The notes under the pieces are model-generated. The model did not search any database and was not told where the DNA came from. It saw only the letters and a list, made by a program, of their open reading frames with translations. Source: Ustilago trichophora (taxonomy: Eukaryota > Basidiomycota > Ustilaginomycetes > Ustilaginales > Ustilaginaceae). From it: 64,000 nt of DNA. Positions within the stretch are counted from its first letter, which is position 1; each line of letters begins with the position of its first letter. Position numbers and translations under genes: made by a program. Shown here piece by piece: positions 31,886-41,578 of the stretch. The stretch covers positions 2,108,001 to 2,172,000 of the forward strand of contig OOIN01000003.1 of assembly GCA_900323505.1 (NCBI GenBank). Reading direction: 5' to 3'.

Positions 31886-34819
31886 ATGGCACCTGTTCTG
31901 ATTCCTGGCTCATCAGAGCCATTCAGCATCGATGGGGACGTCGATGAATTATCTTCAGACGGCGAACACGAACTCAGCGCTGTTCCACTGCATCCTCATA
32001 GCCGGGATAGTACGGCGGCCACTAACCCCACCACCGTCAAACCAGTGGGCGCTCAGCAAAGACAAGGACATCAACTTTCTTCCATCCATCATCCCAACAT
32101 CTCTAGACCGACGCAGCACTCGAGAAAGAACAGCGAGACAGCAATCGATCTACAGGAAAAGAAGAAATCGATCGGATCCAAGCTGCTCTCCAAATTCAAG
32201 CACAATTCTCCCGACCACAGAGGCGATCCATCCAGTGCACCTCATTCACAGGCCGCCAGCGGATCACAAACGCCCATCCACGCCCATGATGCCACTGAAA
32301 GCGACGCAGATCTCGGAGCGGACAGGCTCCAGCAGGCTCTGACCAAGGAGCAACAGCGTCGAGCAAAGATCAAGCAAGCCTCCTTCAACAGTACAGACGG
32401 GCTTCGACAGAGGGGCCTCTTTCGAAAGAAGTCGAAGCAAACCCAGCTTGACTCGGACATTGATCAAGATGGCGACGGTCAGGACTCGGACGAGGTGCCA
32501 CGCTATATTTCAGCACAGCCCGCAAATCTCGATCGATTCCAAAGTGACGCAACTAGACACTTTCCTGGAGGTCTCTACGATGCTGATGAAGATGGTGCCG
32601 CAAGCGCCCGTCTTTACCGTCAAGATTCGAAACGGACTGCTGCAGCATTGCATCGGGAGAAAGATCTCTTTGCACCGATCGACGACAGAGGCGATGAAAT
32701 GCCTGTCGAGGACAATCAGCACGATTACGATTCGGATGACTCTGATGACACGATCGCCCATCTCATCCGTGAAGCTGATGGCTACGATAACCTGCGCTAC
32801 AACAAGAACGGCGAACTGTCTGGGGGTCTCGACTTTGACACGCTCCACGCCGTTCGCGAGAAAGAACGCTCCCTCAGCGACAACAAGGACGCGCAGAGCG
32901 GATATAGCGCCTATTCCGGAGGAGCTGCCAAGGCTCTCAGTCAGCCGCTTTTGGAACTCGAAGACATTGAGCTTGAGACATTCTTGCAAAACTTTGCTCG
33001 CCATACCAAAGAAGTCACCGTCACGCGGCCTGCTGGCATGCAAAAGTATAGGATGCCAAAGTGGTCCGACTTTCGAGTTTCGCCAGAGGAAGACAAAGCT
33101 ACCAGTCCTGGCAAGAAGAGGCCCTCGATGCTGACACGAGTCGATCGAGGTCTTCACCACCTTTCTGACAATCTGAGCCCTCAATCCATCGCAAAGGGAG
33201 CCTCAAAGCTGTCTGGAAACGATCGAAGCCAGGCAGACATGCAGGCGATGTCCAGATCCAAGTCTGCCGAGGACGAGCTCGGCGTCGAATCGGCGTCCGA
33301 GATCAACGAACGCGACATCAAGACTGCCACGCCTTCCAAGAAGAAGACTAAGCCCAAATCTCTCAAGAAGCAAAGCTCCGTCCACCGCAAATCGTCTGCT
33401 GTCAAGAACAGCGTCCCCCACTACGAGGATGACGACAACGATGAAGACGAAGATTGGGACCTCATCGTTCCCTCGTCCGGCGATCCGGATACTTATCAGG
33501 CTTCATCACCTCACGACGAGCTCCGCGTCAATGCAGAAGACGAGGGCGTTGATGGTGTTGCATTTTGTATCGCCTACATCCTTGCGCTGGTCGAGCGTCT
33601 TGCGCCAGAAGAGATTGATCATCATCCTGACAGGGGCTACCGCGAGGGCCTCATCCGTTCTCATCTCGAGCGCCTCTATACGATCGCGCCCTTCTGGGAG
33701 CAACTGGCATTCCGCATCCGACGGTTGTATCGATGGGAGGATCCCAAGACGACTGCAGCAGCGGCCATGATCTACTTTGTCCTCTGGTACACCAACATGA
33801 TCCCCACCGCCTTTATCCTCATGATCATGTTCTACATTATGAGGTTCAAGTACTTCCCCCCTTCCGAGAGTTACCTGCACGAAAAGGTCAAGATGCGTAT
33901 GGCTCGAGGTCAGGCCGCCAACACACTTTCTGAAAAGCTTCGCCGTCGCAGTCGACTCGACATTCTCAACATCTACAAACGATGGGTCGTCACGTTTGGC
34001 GCACCGACCCAAGAAGCCATGGGTCTCGTCGCTGATTTCCACGAAAAGGTCAAGAACCTCATCCTGTGGCGAAATACGGGAGCAACGCGACGGACGTTGA
34101 TCCTTTTTGGTGTACTGAACCTGTTTGTCACGTTTGCACCAGCTCAGTACGTCTCCAAAGCCATCTTTTTCTTTTTGGGCATTACCTTTTTCTGCCTTTT
34201 GCCGCTGCAGAGCTATTTCCCTTCGCATCGTAAGGCACTCTCGCCGCTGTGGTGGGCAACATTTGGAGCACCGACAGATGCACAGTTTGCCGTACAGTTG
34301 CTACGCAAACGTCATCTTGACATTGATCGTTTCGCCGGCCAGCTTACTACCGCAGAGGATGTTCGCCGTGCAGTACGCTCTCATGGAGGTAGCTCCAAAC
34401 TCAAACCGCGTCCCGATCGACGTGAAGAAGGCATTGCGTACGATCAGATCGAGGATCCATCTCGTGCCAGTCTTGACTATGTCGAAATGAGCAACGATGC
34501 CACGCTCAAACCGCGCAAGCTGGGCAGCTTCTTCTGTCAATATAAAGGCCTTCCCGGTCGACTGCACGTCAACACAAAGTATCTCTATTTCACACCGCTC
34601 CACTCTCCCTCGCACAAGCGTGGTCGTACGCCCGTGGATGCCATCGAGTCGATCGTCAAGACCAAAAGTATACGTCTCATGGTTTGGAGCTCGTTGGGTC
34701 TCAAGATTGTCAGGAATAATGGGAAGGCACCGTTGCTGCTGGCCAACTTGCCGAATCGAGATGAGGCGTTCAACTTGATTCTTGCTGTATCTGCCAATGC
34801 TGGATCCAAGGCTTGCTGA
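31886..34819 (+). CDS. GRAM-domain membrane protein (GRAMD4-like)
   Basis: 977 residues, single exon. The N-terminal half (1-550) is charged, Ser/Lys-rich and low-complexity. Membrane segments lie at about 623-658 (AMIYFVLWYTNMIPTAFILM) and 736-776 (LILFGVLNLFVTFAP and a following hydrophobic block). A GRAM domain at about 878-970 begins FFCQYKGLPGRLHVNTKYLYF. The order of membrane hairpins then GRAM resembles GRAMD4-type and related fungal proteins at the endoplasmic reticulum or its contact sites. GRAM domains bind membrane lipids. A precise role is not inferable. Confidence 0.65.
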   Translation: MAPVLIPGSSEPFSIDGDVDELSSDGEHELSAVPLHPHSRDSTAATNPTTVKPVGAQQRQGHQLSSIHHPNISRPTQHSRKNSETAIDLQEKKKSIGSKLLSKFKHNSPDHRGDPSSAPHSQAASGSQTPIHAHDATESDADLGADRLQQALTKEQQRRAKIKQASFNSTDGLRQRGLFRKKSKQTQLDSDIDQDGDGQDSDEVPRYISAQPANLDRFQSDATRHFPGGLYDADEDGAASARLYRQDSKRTAAALHREKDLFAPIDDRGDEMPVEDNQHDYDSDDSDDTIAHLIREADGYDNLRYNKNGELSGGLDFDTLHAVREKERSLSDNKDAQSGYSAYSGGAAKALSQPLLELEDIELETFLQNFARHTKEVTVTRPAGMQKYRMPKWSDFRVSPEEDKATSPGKKRPSMLTRVDRGLHHLSDNLSPQSIAKGASKLSGNDRSQADMQAMSRSKSAEDELGVESASEINERDIKTATPSKKKTKPKSLKKQSSVHRKSSAVKNSVPHYEDDDNDEDEDWDLIVPSSGDPDTYQASSPHDELRVNAEDEGVDGVAFCIAYILALVERLAPEEIDHHPDRGYREGLIRSHLERLYTIAPFWEQLAFRIRRLYRWEDPKTTAAAAMIYFVLWYTNMIPTAFILMIMFYIMRFKYFPPSESYLHEKVKMRMARGQAANTLSEKLRRRSRLDILNIYKRWVVTFGAPTQEAMGLVADFHEKVKNLILWRNTGATRRTLILFGVLNLFVTFAPAQYVSKAIFFFLGITFFCLLPLQSYFPSHRKALSPLWWATFGAPTDAQFAVQLLRKRHLDIDRFAGQLTTAEDVRRAVRSHGGSSKLKPRPDRREEGIAYDQIEDPSRASLDYVEMSNDATLKPRKLGSFFCQYKGLPGRLHVNTKYLYFTPLHSPSHKRGRTPVDAIESIVKTKSIRLMVWSSLGLKIVRNNGKAPLLLANLPNRDEAFNLILAVSANAGSKAC

Positions 34820-35202
34820 TTATTATTTTTCTTTCTTTTGGAGGAGGATTGGATCATGGAATACACCCTTGCTGTACTTATACTTGCTCGATTTGATAAT
34901 AGCACAATAAGAGGTTGAGAGGATCACTGAATGATGCTGGTAGGACGTAAAGAGTTGGCGTTGTATCGAAGATCGGAAGATGGTTCAGCGTAGTAGTGTT
35001 TTTTGAGCCTCGATTTTTGTCGGTGTTTTTTTGAAATCGACTGCAGACAAGTTACACGATATGACCGGCGTTTAAAACGCAGTAAGTGTGGACCGTGCGA
35101 TCCGCCTCCACCACTCTTCCATCATCCTTGTCGACCGCCATCACACAATCGAGTCAACATCCCTTCCCATCTTTTAGAGAGCGATCAACTCGAGGGTTCA
35201 AG
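34820..35202. other. intergenic, promoter of the YFH7-like kinase
   Basis: 383 bp with T-rich runs near 35000-35030; nothing else supported. Confidence 0.5.
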
Positions 35203-36089
35203 ATGCAAGATCAGGTTGATCAGCTGGTCAAAGAGCTTTATAGCAAACTAGAAACGTGAGTGTCGGGCTATGGAATCGCACCCAATAGAGTAGGTATCTC
35301 TCGTTATACTCACCCTGACTTGACCTTGTTGTACTGGACTGTAACAGACTTGAGCCGACCAAACGGCTACTTGTGGGGGTATCGGGCATACCAGGATCTG
35401 GCAAGTCAAGTTTAGCCGTTCGACTAGTTACCGCTCTCAACGCATCGTCTTCTTCATCTTGGAGCGAGATTGCAATCTATGTTGGTATGGATGGATGGCA
35501 CTATCCCCGTTCTGTTCTCTCGACCTTCCCGAATCCTCAGGAAGCATTCGATCGACGAGGCTCGGAATGGACTTTTGACTCGAAAAGATTCGCCGATTTT
35601 GTCGTGACGGTGAAAAACGATACTACATCACCCAAACTCACCGCACCCAGCTTTGACCATGCCCAAAAGGATCCTTTGGAAGACGACGTAGCAGTACTGC
35701 CAAGTCACAGAGTCGTAGTCTTTGAAGGGCTGTACTGCAACTGTGATGTCGGGGAATGGGAAAGAGCAGCGAGGCAATTTGATGCTAGGCTGGTCTTCGA
35801 GATTGAAAAGGAGGAAGCGAAGAAGAGGTTGGTTGCAAGACATGTCAAAACAGGTGTGGCGAGGGATGAAGATGAGGCAGTGTGGAGAGGTAAGTAAACT
35901 CCAATGCAAAGGGGGTCAGAGTGCAGAGTGCAAGAGAGAGCTGATGCTGATTTGATTTGCTTTCGATATGATGGCTGCGTGGAGTGGACAGCTGACAACA
36001 ACGATCTCCCAAACGGCGACTGGCTCATGTCGCATCTCCTGAAACCATATACTCTTGTCAGAAGTATAGATGATCCATCCTGGCGCTAG
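35203..36089 (+). CDS. P-loop kinase, uridine kinase/YFH7-like
   Basis: Three exons: join(35203..35255, 35348..35889, 35992..36089), 230 residues. Introns have GTGAGT/CAG and GTAAGT/CAG ends and keep the frame. Across the last junction the protein reads AVWR-ADNNDLPNGDW. The Walker A motif is GIPGSGKSS at about residue 30. MDGWHYPRS resembles the substrate-side motif of the phosphoribulokinase/uridine kinase group, and VVVFEGLYCN is the second acidic strand. The conserved NNDLPNG near the C-terminus is typical of YFH7 and related small kinases. The natural substrate of this group is uncertain. Convergent with the methyltransferase gene, 96 bp apart. Confidence 0.85.
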
Positions 36090-36185
36090 CGGCACAGCAC
36101 GGAGTCGCAATCGTAAAGAAAAAAAAGGCAACACAAACCAAAGACGAGGGTCGATACAAGTACATTCAAGTGAAAAGTCTGACAT

Positions 36186-37508
36186 CTACACTGCCGCTGC
36201 CGCTTTCACCTTGCGAAGGGCAACACTCTTGATTATACGCCCATCCTCTATGGGTTCGAGCACTTGGCTTTCGATGGTCCATGTCAAGCCTGCTTCCACT
36301 GCAGAGGCGTTCCAGGCGCCGATCAGGCTCTCGATTTCGCCAGGCTGAATACGGCCTTCGGGAGGAGGCGAATCGTAGTCTATTGTTGCTTGTGGATGCG
36401 CCTGAATAGCAGCTTCTCGTTCTGCTTCGGAGAGCGTGACAAAGTGGCTCAGTAGGACGATACCGCCGATGCGGACGAGATGGGATAGGCGGGGAAGGAG
36501 CGCTCGTGGATGAAAGCGGATGCATAGGATCAGGTCGAACTTTGCATCTACGCTGTTCGATTCTTCGCCATTGTCGGCGCCAGGTAGGAGCGGCGCAAGT
36601 CCGGCCTGAAGGTACTCGCCCCACAGCTGCTCGTCGTCGGAAGCTGTTTGTATTGATTTTCCCTTGCCGGTGCCTGTGAGGGGCTCGAGGAATCCATCAT
36701 CGCTGCACTTTGCCCATAAAAGTTTTTCGCAAAATGGAGCAGCGGACGATGCCTGCGATGATAGCACTGGTTGGCGAGAATTGAGGTAGAGATCTTCAAT
36801 CAGCTGTTGAGCTCGTTTGAGCACCGCTTTCCAGTTGTCGACGCCGACACCGGTCCAAGTGCGCGATGAAGGGCGGGTGCGAGAACCATGAAGAATCCAT
36901 GCCAGGTCGCGGGCTGCCCCACATCCAAGGTCGAGCACTCGGAGTGCACCATCACGATGAGTGTTGGTTTCCAGATTCAACACTGACCTGTGCACCGCAT
37001 TGGAGGGTCGGAAGAGGAGTTGTGGGAAATCGTGTCCATGGTTGCTCGATGATCGTGGTGGCAATGTGATTCGCTCACGATGCGAGGCCGAGCTGCGTAC
37101 TAGTCCCAAGCGCTGGGCTGAATCAAAGAAGATGTTGCAGCTCAGAGTCTGAGTTGGGTTGCTATCGCTATGTACTTGCTGCTCCGATGAGTTGGACAGC
37201 GTCGAAGCCGAGAGGAAGAGCAGTCGCGCTGATGGTGTCGAAGAGAATGCTTCCACTACTTCTCGGAGCTGCTCTTGATCCGCTATCACCAGGAAGGGGA
37301 CATTTCGAGGCGGAAGATAGCTGTACCTCGATTTAAGTTCCGAGACTGACGAGATGTGGTACGAGTTGGCGATGTGTGCTTGATGAAAAGCGGAGTCTGG
37401 ACGTAGATCGAGCACCAGACGAGGCACTTTGAGCGAGAGATACGCCTCTAGAGCTCTGTCATCGGATGTATCGATGGTGTGCTCCTTGGCATCAGTCGCA
37501 GCTGACAT
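36186..37508 (-). CDS. rhodanese-like / SAM-dependent methyltransferase fusion
   Basis: 440 residues from the ATG at 37508. Residues about 20-110 are rhodanese-like (RLVLDLRPDSAFHQAHIANSYHI). The position of the catalytic cysteine loop reads FLVIADQEQ, so the domain is probably inactive as a sulphurtransferase. Residues about 190-430 are a class I methyltransferase with motif I LRVLDLGCGAARDLAW and a later strand DLILCIRFHPRALLP. The methyl acceptor is unknown. Cytosolic by default. The fusion itself occurs as a single uninterrupted exon. Confidence 0.7.
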   Translation of the reverse strand: MSAATDAKEHTIDTSDDRALEAYLSLKVPRLVLDLRPDSAFHQAHIANSYHISSVSELKSRYSYLPPRNVPFLVIADQEQLREVVEAFSSTPSARLLFLSASTLSNSSEQQVHSDSNPTQTLSCNIFFDSAQRLGLVRSSASHRERITLPPRSSSNHGHDFPQLLFRPSNAVHRSVLNLETNTHRDGALRVLDLGCGAARDLAWILHGSRTRPSSRTWTGVGVDNWKAVLKRAQQLIEDLYLNSRQPVLSSQASSAAPFCEKLLWAKCSDDGFLEPLTGTGKGKSIQTASDDEQLWGEYLQAGLAPLLPGADNGEESNSVDAKFDLILCIRFHPRALLPRLSHLVRIGGIVLLSHFVTLSEAEREAAIQAHPQATIDYDSPPPEGRIQPGEIESLIGAWNASAVEAGLTWTIESQVLEPIEDGRIIKSVALRKVKAAAAV

Positions 37509-38227
37509 TCGCAACCCAGCTCTATTGACAGTCTTGAAGAGAGGCAGTGATACAAGAGAACGACACGGATGGTCGTGTGATCCCGCCAGTTTCCGTCGAG
37601 AACGTTTCCGTCCTTGAAAAACACGTCAAAAGAACAACGTTTCCGTTCTTTTTGTTTCTTCAAAATTTGAGGCAGCAGCTCCACTATACATATAATTCAC
37701 ACGTTTTTTCTTCCTTCTTCCATTCAAGACCGTTACACCTGCCAGTCAAACCAGCAGCAAGGTACACTTGTTCGATGTAGATGAACAATGTAGCTGAACA
37801 AGAGCTTGCAACAATCGATGGCAGCAGTATCTTGACCAGGAGAGCTGCCAAGAAACTCACAGCAAATCTCGTTGCACCGCTTCAAAAATGTGGATTTAAG
37901 CCCGACCTGCAACAAGCAGCTCCCCTTTTTTTTTTTGGGATGTTTAAGTTAGGACCCTGAAATGCTGCAGCTTGCTCCTTGCAGCAACAGCAGCTGTTGC
38001 TTGGCTCAACTCGAAAAAATAAAAAGAGTGGCCCGTCCTTTTTTGTGTTTAGCTGTGGAGTGATGATTGTTTTTTTTTTTTTTTTTTTTTCGATTTTTTT
38101 CTCTTGCTCAACGCACGGTCGTATGCTGCCAAAAAGGGAACCTCGGTGAGGAGCTTGTTCAACGTCGAACAGATACTTGCTTGCCTTTACAACTCACTCC
38201 CTCTCGTCATCAAACGGCACCGCAGCA
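37509..38227. other. 719-bp divergent promoter region
   Basis: Between the methyltransferase and the uridine kinase gene. A run of 21 T at 38070-38090 lies 137 bp before the kinase ATG. A TTG-initiated in-frame extension from 38177 is judged non-coding because the ATG at 38228 is the first. Confidence 0.5.
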
Positions 38228-40357
38228 ATGCAGGCGGAAAAGATCGTCCAGAGGCCTTCGGGCAATGGTACTCCCATATTGCAACCCGTCACCCCTTTGG
38301 AAAAGCCAGCCGAGGTCTCACCCCACGGCGTTCTCGCGACTGCAGCTGCAGCTGCTGCCGCTGCGGATCCTACACCAGCACCGTCTCTCATGTCGTCGAC
38401 AGCCTCGCTGGGCGCAGCTACTCCAACGGCGAAAGCTGGAGGATCTGGTGCTACCGCAGCGACTCGATCCAAGACCATCGTTCTCACCGACGCTGGACGT
38501 GCTCCCTGGTACAACTCGGTAGGAGAACCCGTCCCCGCTTACGTTGTCGGCATTGCAGGTGGATCGGCGAGCGGTAAAACTTCGGTAGCCAGAGAGATCC
38601 TAAAGAAGCTCCCCAACGTTCCTTGGGTCGCCATCGTCAGTCAAGATGCATACTACAAGTCACTCACTCCCGAAGAATCCAAAATGGCCTTCCAGGAACA
38701 GTACGACTTCGACCATCCCGACGCTTTCGACTACGACATTCTCAAGCAGTGCATCAAGGATTTGCGTCAGAGCAAAGCCGTAGAGATTCCAGTATACAGC
38801 TTCGTACAACATCAAAGAACTTCGGAAACCAACTACCTCTACGGCCCCGCGGTGCTTATCGTGGAAGGCATCTTTGTCCTACACGACCCCGAGATTCGCG
38901 ATCTGCTCGATCTCAAGGTGTTTGTTCAGGCCGATTCGGATCTGATGCTGGCCCGTAGGATCAAGAGGGATATCGTAGAGAGGGGAAGGTCGGTCAATTC
39001 GGTGCTCGACCAGTATTTGCGCTTTGTCAAGCCTGCTTTCGATACCTTTGTGTCCGCGACAGCTAGACATGCTGACATGATCGTTCCTGGTTCGCACAAC
39101 GAGGTCGCCATCGAAGTCATCAGCCAGCACATGGAGAAGCAGCTCAGGAACAGGTCGAGAAAGTTGCGTGCCGAATTCTACAAGACGCCCGCAACACAGC
39201 TACCTGTACAGGACAAGAACGTCTCTGCGATGAGCCCCTACGACGGCCTTGGATCTCCGCACGAGCGAAGGACGAGCTTAACCCCCATGAAACCTTTGCT
39301 CAACCGCAACGAGTCGTTTGGCGCTTCAGCACCACACCTCATTAGAGGGCCTTCGAGCACTTCGGCTGCCGACGACACTGGTCTGCCACCCAACGTTATC
39401 ATGCTCGCCCAGACTCCCCAGCTGCAAGGCCTGCTCACCATCCTCCACGACCGATCCACACCTACTTCCGAATTCACCTTTGCATGCAAACGCGTAGGCA
39501 CCCTCGTCGTCGAGTTGGCTACCACGCTGTTGCCTCACCGCCAGAAGGAGATCACCATCCATGGTGGCCGCAAGCACATTGGTCACGAGCTCAACGTCTC
39601 GAGCCTCTGCTCTGTCTCGATTCTCCGCTCCGGTGCCGTGCTCGAACCTTCGTTGCGAAGAGCGTTCCCCGCCATGTCGTTGGGAAGCCTCCTCATTCAG
39701 TCCAACGAAGACGATGGTGAGCCACACCTGTACGATGTCTCGCTTCCGTCTTTCATCCGTCGAAGGGAGACGGCGGAAAAGTCGTGGGTGTTTTTGCTGG
39801 ATGCCCAGATCGGAACGGGTGCAGCCGCCTTCATGGCCATCCGTGTATTGTTGGACCACTCGGTGCCAGAGGATCAGATCATCTTTTTGACTTTGTTGGC
39901 CAGCTCTCAGGGCGGTATCCACGCTTTGAACCGCGCCTTCCCACGCGTTCGCATCGTCGTGGCTGGTGTCGATCCAGGATTGCAAAAGCTTCGCATTCCT
40001 TGGCAAACATCAAACACCACCACCACCACCACCACCACCACCGCCACCATCAGCTCTGTTGCAGCCAAGCACGAGCGAAACGACCCACGAGGCTACACAG
40101 ACAATGCCCCTATCGACCAAGACGATCTCTCGCCTGGGTTCAACCGTCGTGACGACCTGCATCTGTTGGCCTCGCCACCACTGCTCAGCATCGATGGCAG
40201 GTTTGCAGCCAGCAATGAATCAAGGCATCAACATGCGTCTTCGTTGCAATCTCAGAGACAGCCAAGTTTGACGGCAAAGGGAAGCCGGGTTGTATTCGCT
40301 ATCACTCCTGGCTGCGGCTCCATCGGCGACCGTTTCTGGGGAACCGGCTCGCGATGA
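38228..40357 (+). CDS. uridine kinase with C-terminal uracil phosphoribosyltransferase-like domain
   Basis: 709 residues, single exon. It phosphorylates uridine and cytidine in pyrimidine salvage. The N-terminal kinase (about 95-320) has the P-loop GIAGGSASGKTS, DAYYKSL, QYDFDHPDAFDYD and EGIFVLHDPEIRDLLDLKVF. The UPRT-like domain (about 400-700) has CKRVGTLVVELATTLLPH, LLDAQIGTGAAAFMAIRVL and the closing PGCGSIGDRFWGT. Between VAGVDPGL and that closing motif lies an insert of roughly 90 residues with a Thr run from an ACC repeat. The Ala/Thr-rich N-terminus is low complexity. The Urk1/UCKL1 family architecture is clear. Confidence 0.92.
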   Translation: MQAEKIVQRPSGNGTPILQPVTPLEKPAEVSPHGVLATAAAAAAAADPTPAPSLMSSTASLGAATPTAKAGGSGATAATRSKTIVLTDAGRAPWYNSVGEPVPAYVVGIAGGSASGKTSVAREILKKLPNVPWVAIVSQDAYYKSLTPEESKMAFQEQYDFDHPDAFDYDILKQCIKDLRQSKAVEIPVYSFVQHQRTSETNYLYGPAVLIVEGIFVLHDPEIRDLLDLKVFVQADSDLMLARRIKRDIVERGRSVNSVLDQYLRFVKPAFDTFVSATARHADMIVPGSHNEVAIEVISQHMEKQLRNRSRKLRAEFYKTPATQLPVQDKNVSAMSPYDGLGSPHERRTSLTPMKPLLNRNESFGASAPHLIRGPSSTSAADDTGLPPNVIMLAQTPQLQGLLTILHDRSTPTSEFTFACKRVGTLVVELATTLLPHRQKEITIHGGRKHIGHELNVSSLCSVSILRSGAVLEPSLRRAFPAMSLGSLLIQSNEDDGEPHLYDVSLPSFIRRRETAEKSWVFLLDAQIGTGAAAFMAIRVLLDHSVPEDQIIFLTLLASSQGGIHALNRAFPRVRIVVAGVDPGLQKLRIPWQTSNTTTTTTTTTATISSVAAKHERNDPRGYTDNAPIDQDDLSPGFNRRDDLHLLASPPLLSIDGRFAASNESRHQHASSLQSQRQPSLTAKGSRVVFAITPGCGSIGDRFWGTGSR
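40017..40044 (+). repeat. ACC microsatellite in the uridine kinase gene
   Basis: A run of ACC codons encodes polythreonine within the insert of the UPRT-like domain. Confidence 0.8.
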
Positions 40358-40545
40358 TCGCCCACACGTCCAAACTCTTCATCATCATCGAAGCGCATCC
40401 GTTGCCTGCTGTATATCACATTTTTTCTTCCGTTCACCTGCATCGCATCGTAATTTCACACCATTGGAAAGGATTGAATGAGCTGTGACTGGATGAGTCT
40501 GAGAGATTTGATTGCAAGACAGAGCATGTGTAAGTCGAAAAAAGC

Positions 40546-41261
40546 TCAGGCTTCGTCCTCGTCAATGAGCTCGCCCACGATTCCGTATTTGCCGGTAAAG
40601 TGGCCCTCCCACTCCTTCATGTTTTTGCTGCCAAAGGGTTGGAAGAGGTAAAAGATGTTGCCATGTCAGCTGTCTACAGTACACTCCAGCGCCTAATCTT
40701 CTCTACCATGATGAGCTAAACTTACACTTCGCTAGGGGTCAAATCCTCAAGCTTGTCAATGGGTTTGTCGAGCGGAGTGAGCATCTCGAGATCGAAACTC
40801 TGCTTTGCCATTCCCCTGCTGGCGTCTCTTCCGGCAAAGTTGCCATAGGGACCTCCAGGACCGTAGAAGTTCTTTCCCTTTGTCACGTCAAACACTTTTC
40901 TGTTGATGGCAAGCAGGATGCGAGAGCCGTCATCTTGATCGCCTGTACCGGTTCCATCGTAGACTGCCAGCGTGCGAGGGGTGTATTTTGTCCATTCGAC
41001 CGTGTCTGGGTGAGCAGGTGGGAGGTAGGTGTATCGATCGGATGGTGCGGCGAGGTGGGAACGTGCTTCGGCGACGGTGGGTGTCCAGCGTGATGAAGAG
41101 GGTGAAGTTGGACGTATGAGTGGGATGACAATGTAGAGTAGGGCAAGGAGGAGGAGGATGTTGAGTGGATTGGTGTAGATGGACTCGGCGAATCTGGACA
41201 AGGTTGCTGTAAGGGAGCGTGAATCGGTTGGTCCGAAAAGGAGCTGTTTAAGCTGATCCAT
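40546..41261 (-). CDS. Dap1/PGRMC-type cytochrome b5-like heme protein
   Basis: Two exons: complement(join(40546..40627, 40726..41261)), 205 residues. The donor GTAAGT (40725-40720) and acceptor CAG (40630-40628) join DLTPSEV to KNMKEWEGHF in frame. An N-terminal membrane helix lies at about 32-50 (PLNILLLLALLYIVIPL). The cytochrome b5-like domain (about 93-200) has YTPRTLAVYDG, RILLAINRKVFDVTKGKNFYGPGGPYGNFAGRDASR in two parts, and the closing EWEGHFTGKYGIVGEL. Dap1/PGRMC proteins bind heme through Tyr and support P450 enzymes of sterol synthesis. The start at 41261 is preferred over an upstream non-ATG extension. Divergent from the CFAP20-like gene. Confidence 0.9.
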
Positions 41262-41578
41262 GCTGTATTGTACAAGGGCAATTGGTGATGAACTGAGGAT
41301 GATGATGGTGGTGTGACGGCAAGGATCACGAGTATGAGAGAGGTAGAAATGAATCAAGTGTTGGTTTGGGAACCTTGATTGCCAGAAAGGCGAATGCGCT
41401 TCGTCCCAAAGTCAAAGTCACCACCACAACAACACAACCGAGAGCCGAATTCCGCCTTAAAAATCACCTCGACAGCACAGTCGGTAAAATCCGCTTTCAT
41501 ACCAAATTTAGACGCCCTTGTCACCCTCTCGCTCATCAGCCTCTTCTCCTTCATATCAAGAGACATCGAAGGGATGTC
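41262..41578. promoter_or_regulatory. shared divergent promoter, Dap1-like / CFAP20-like
   Basis: 317 bp between the two start codons, so both promoters must fit here. No TATA box is seen. Confidence 0.5.
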
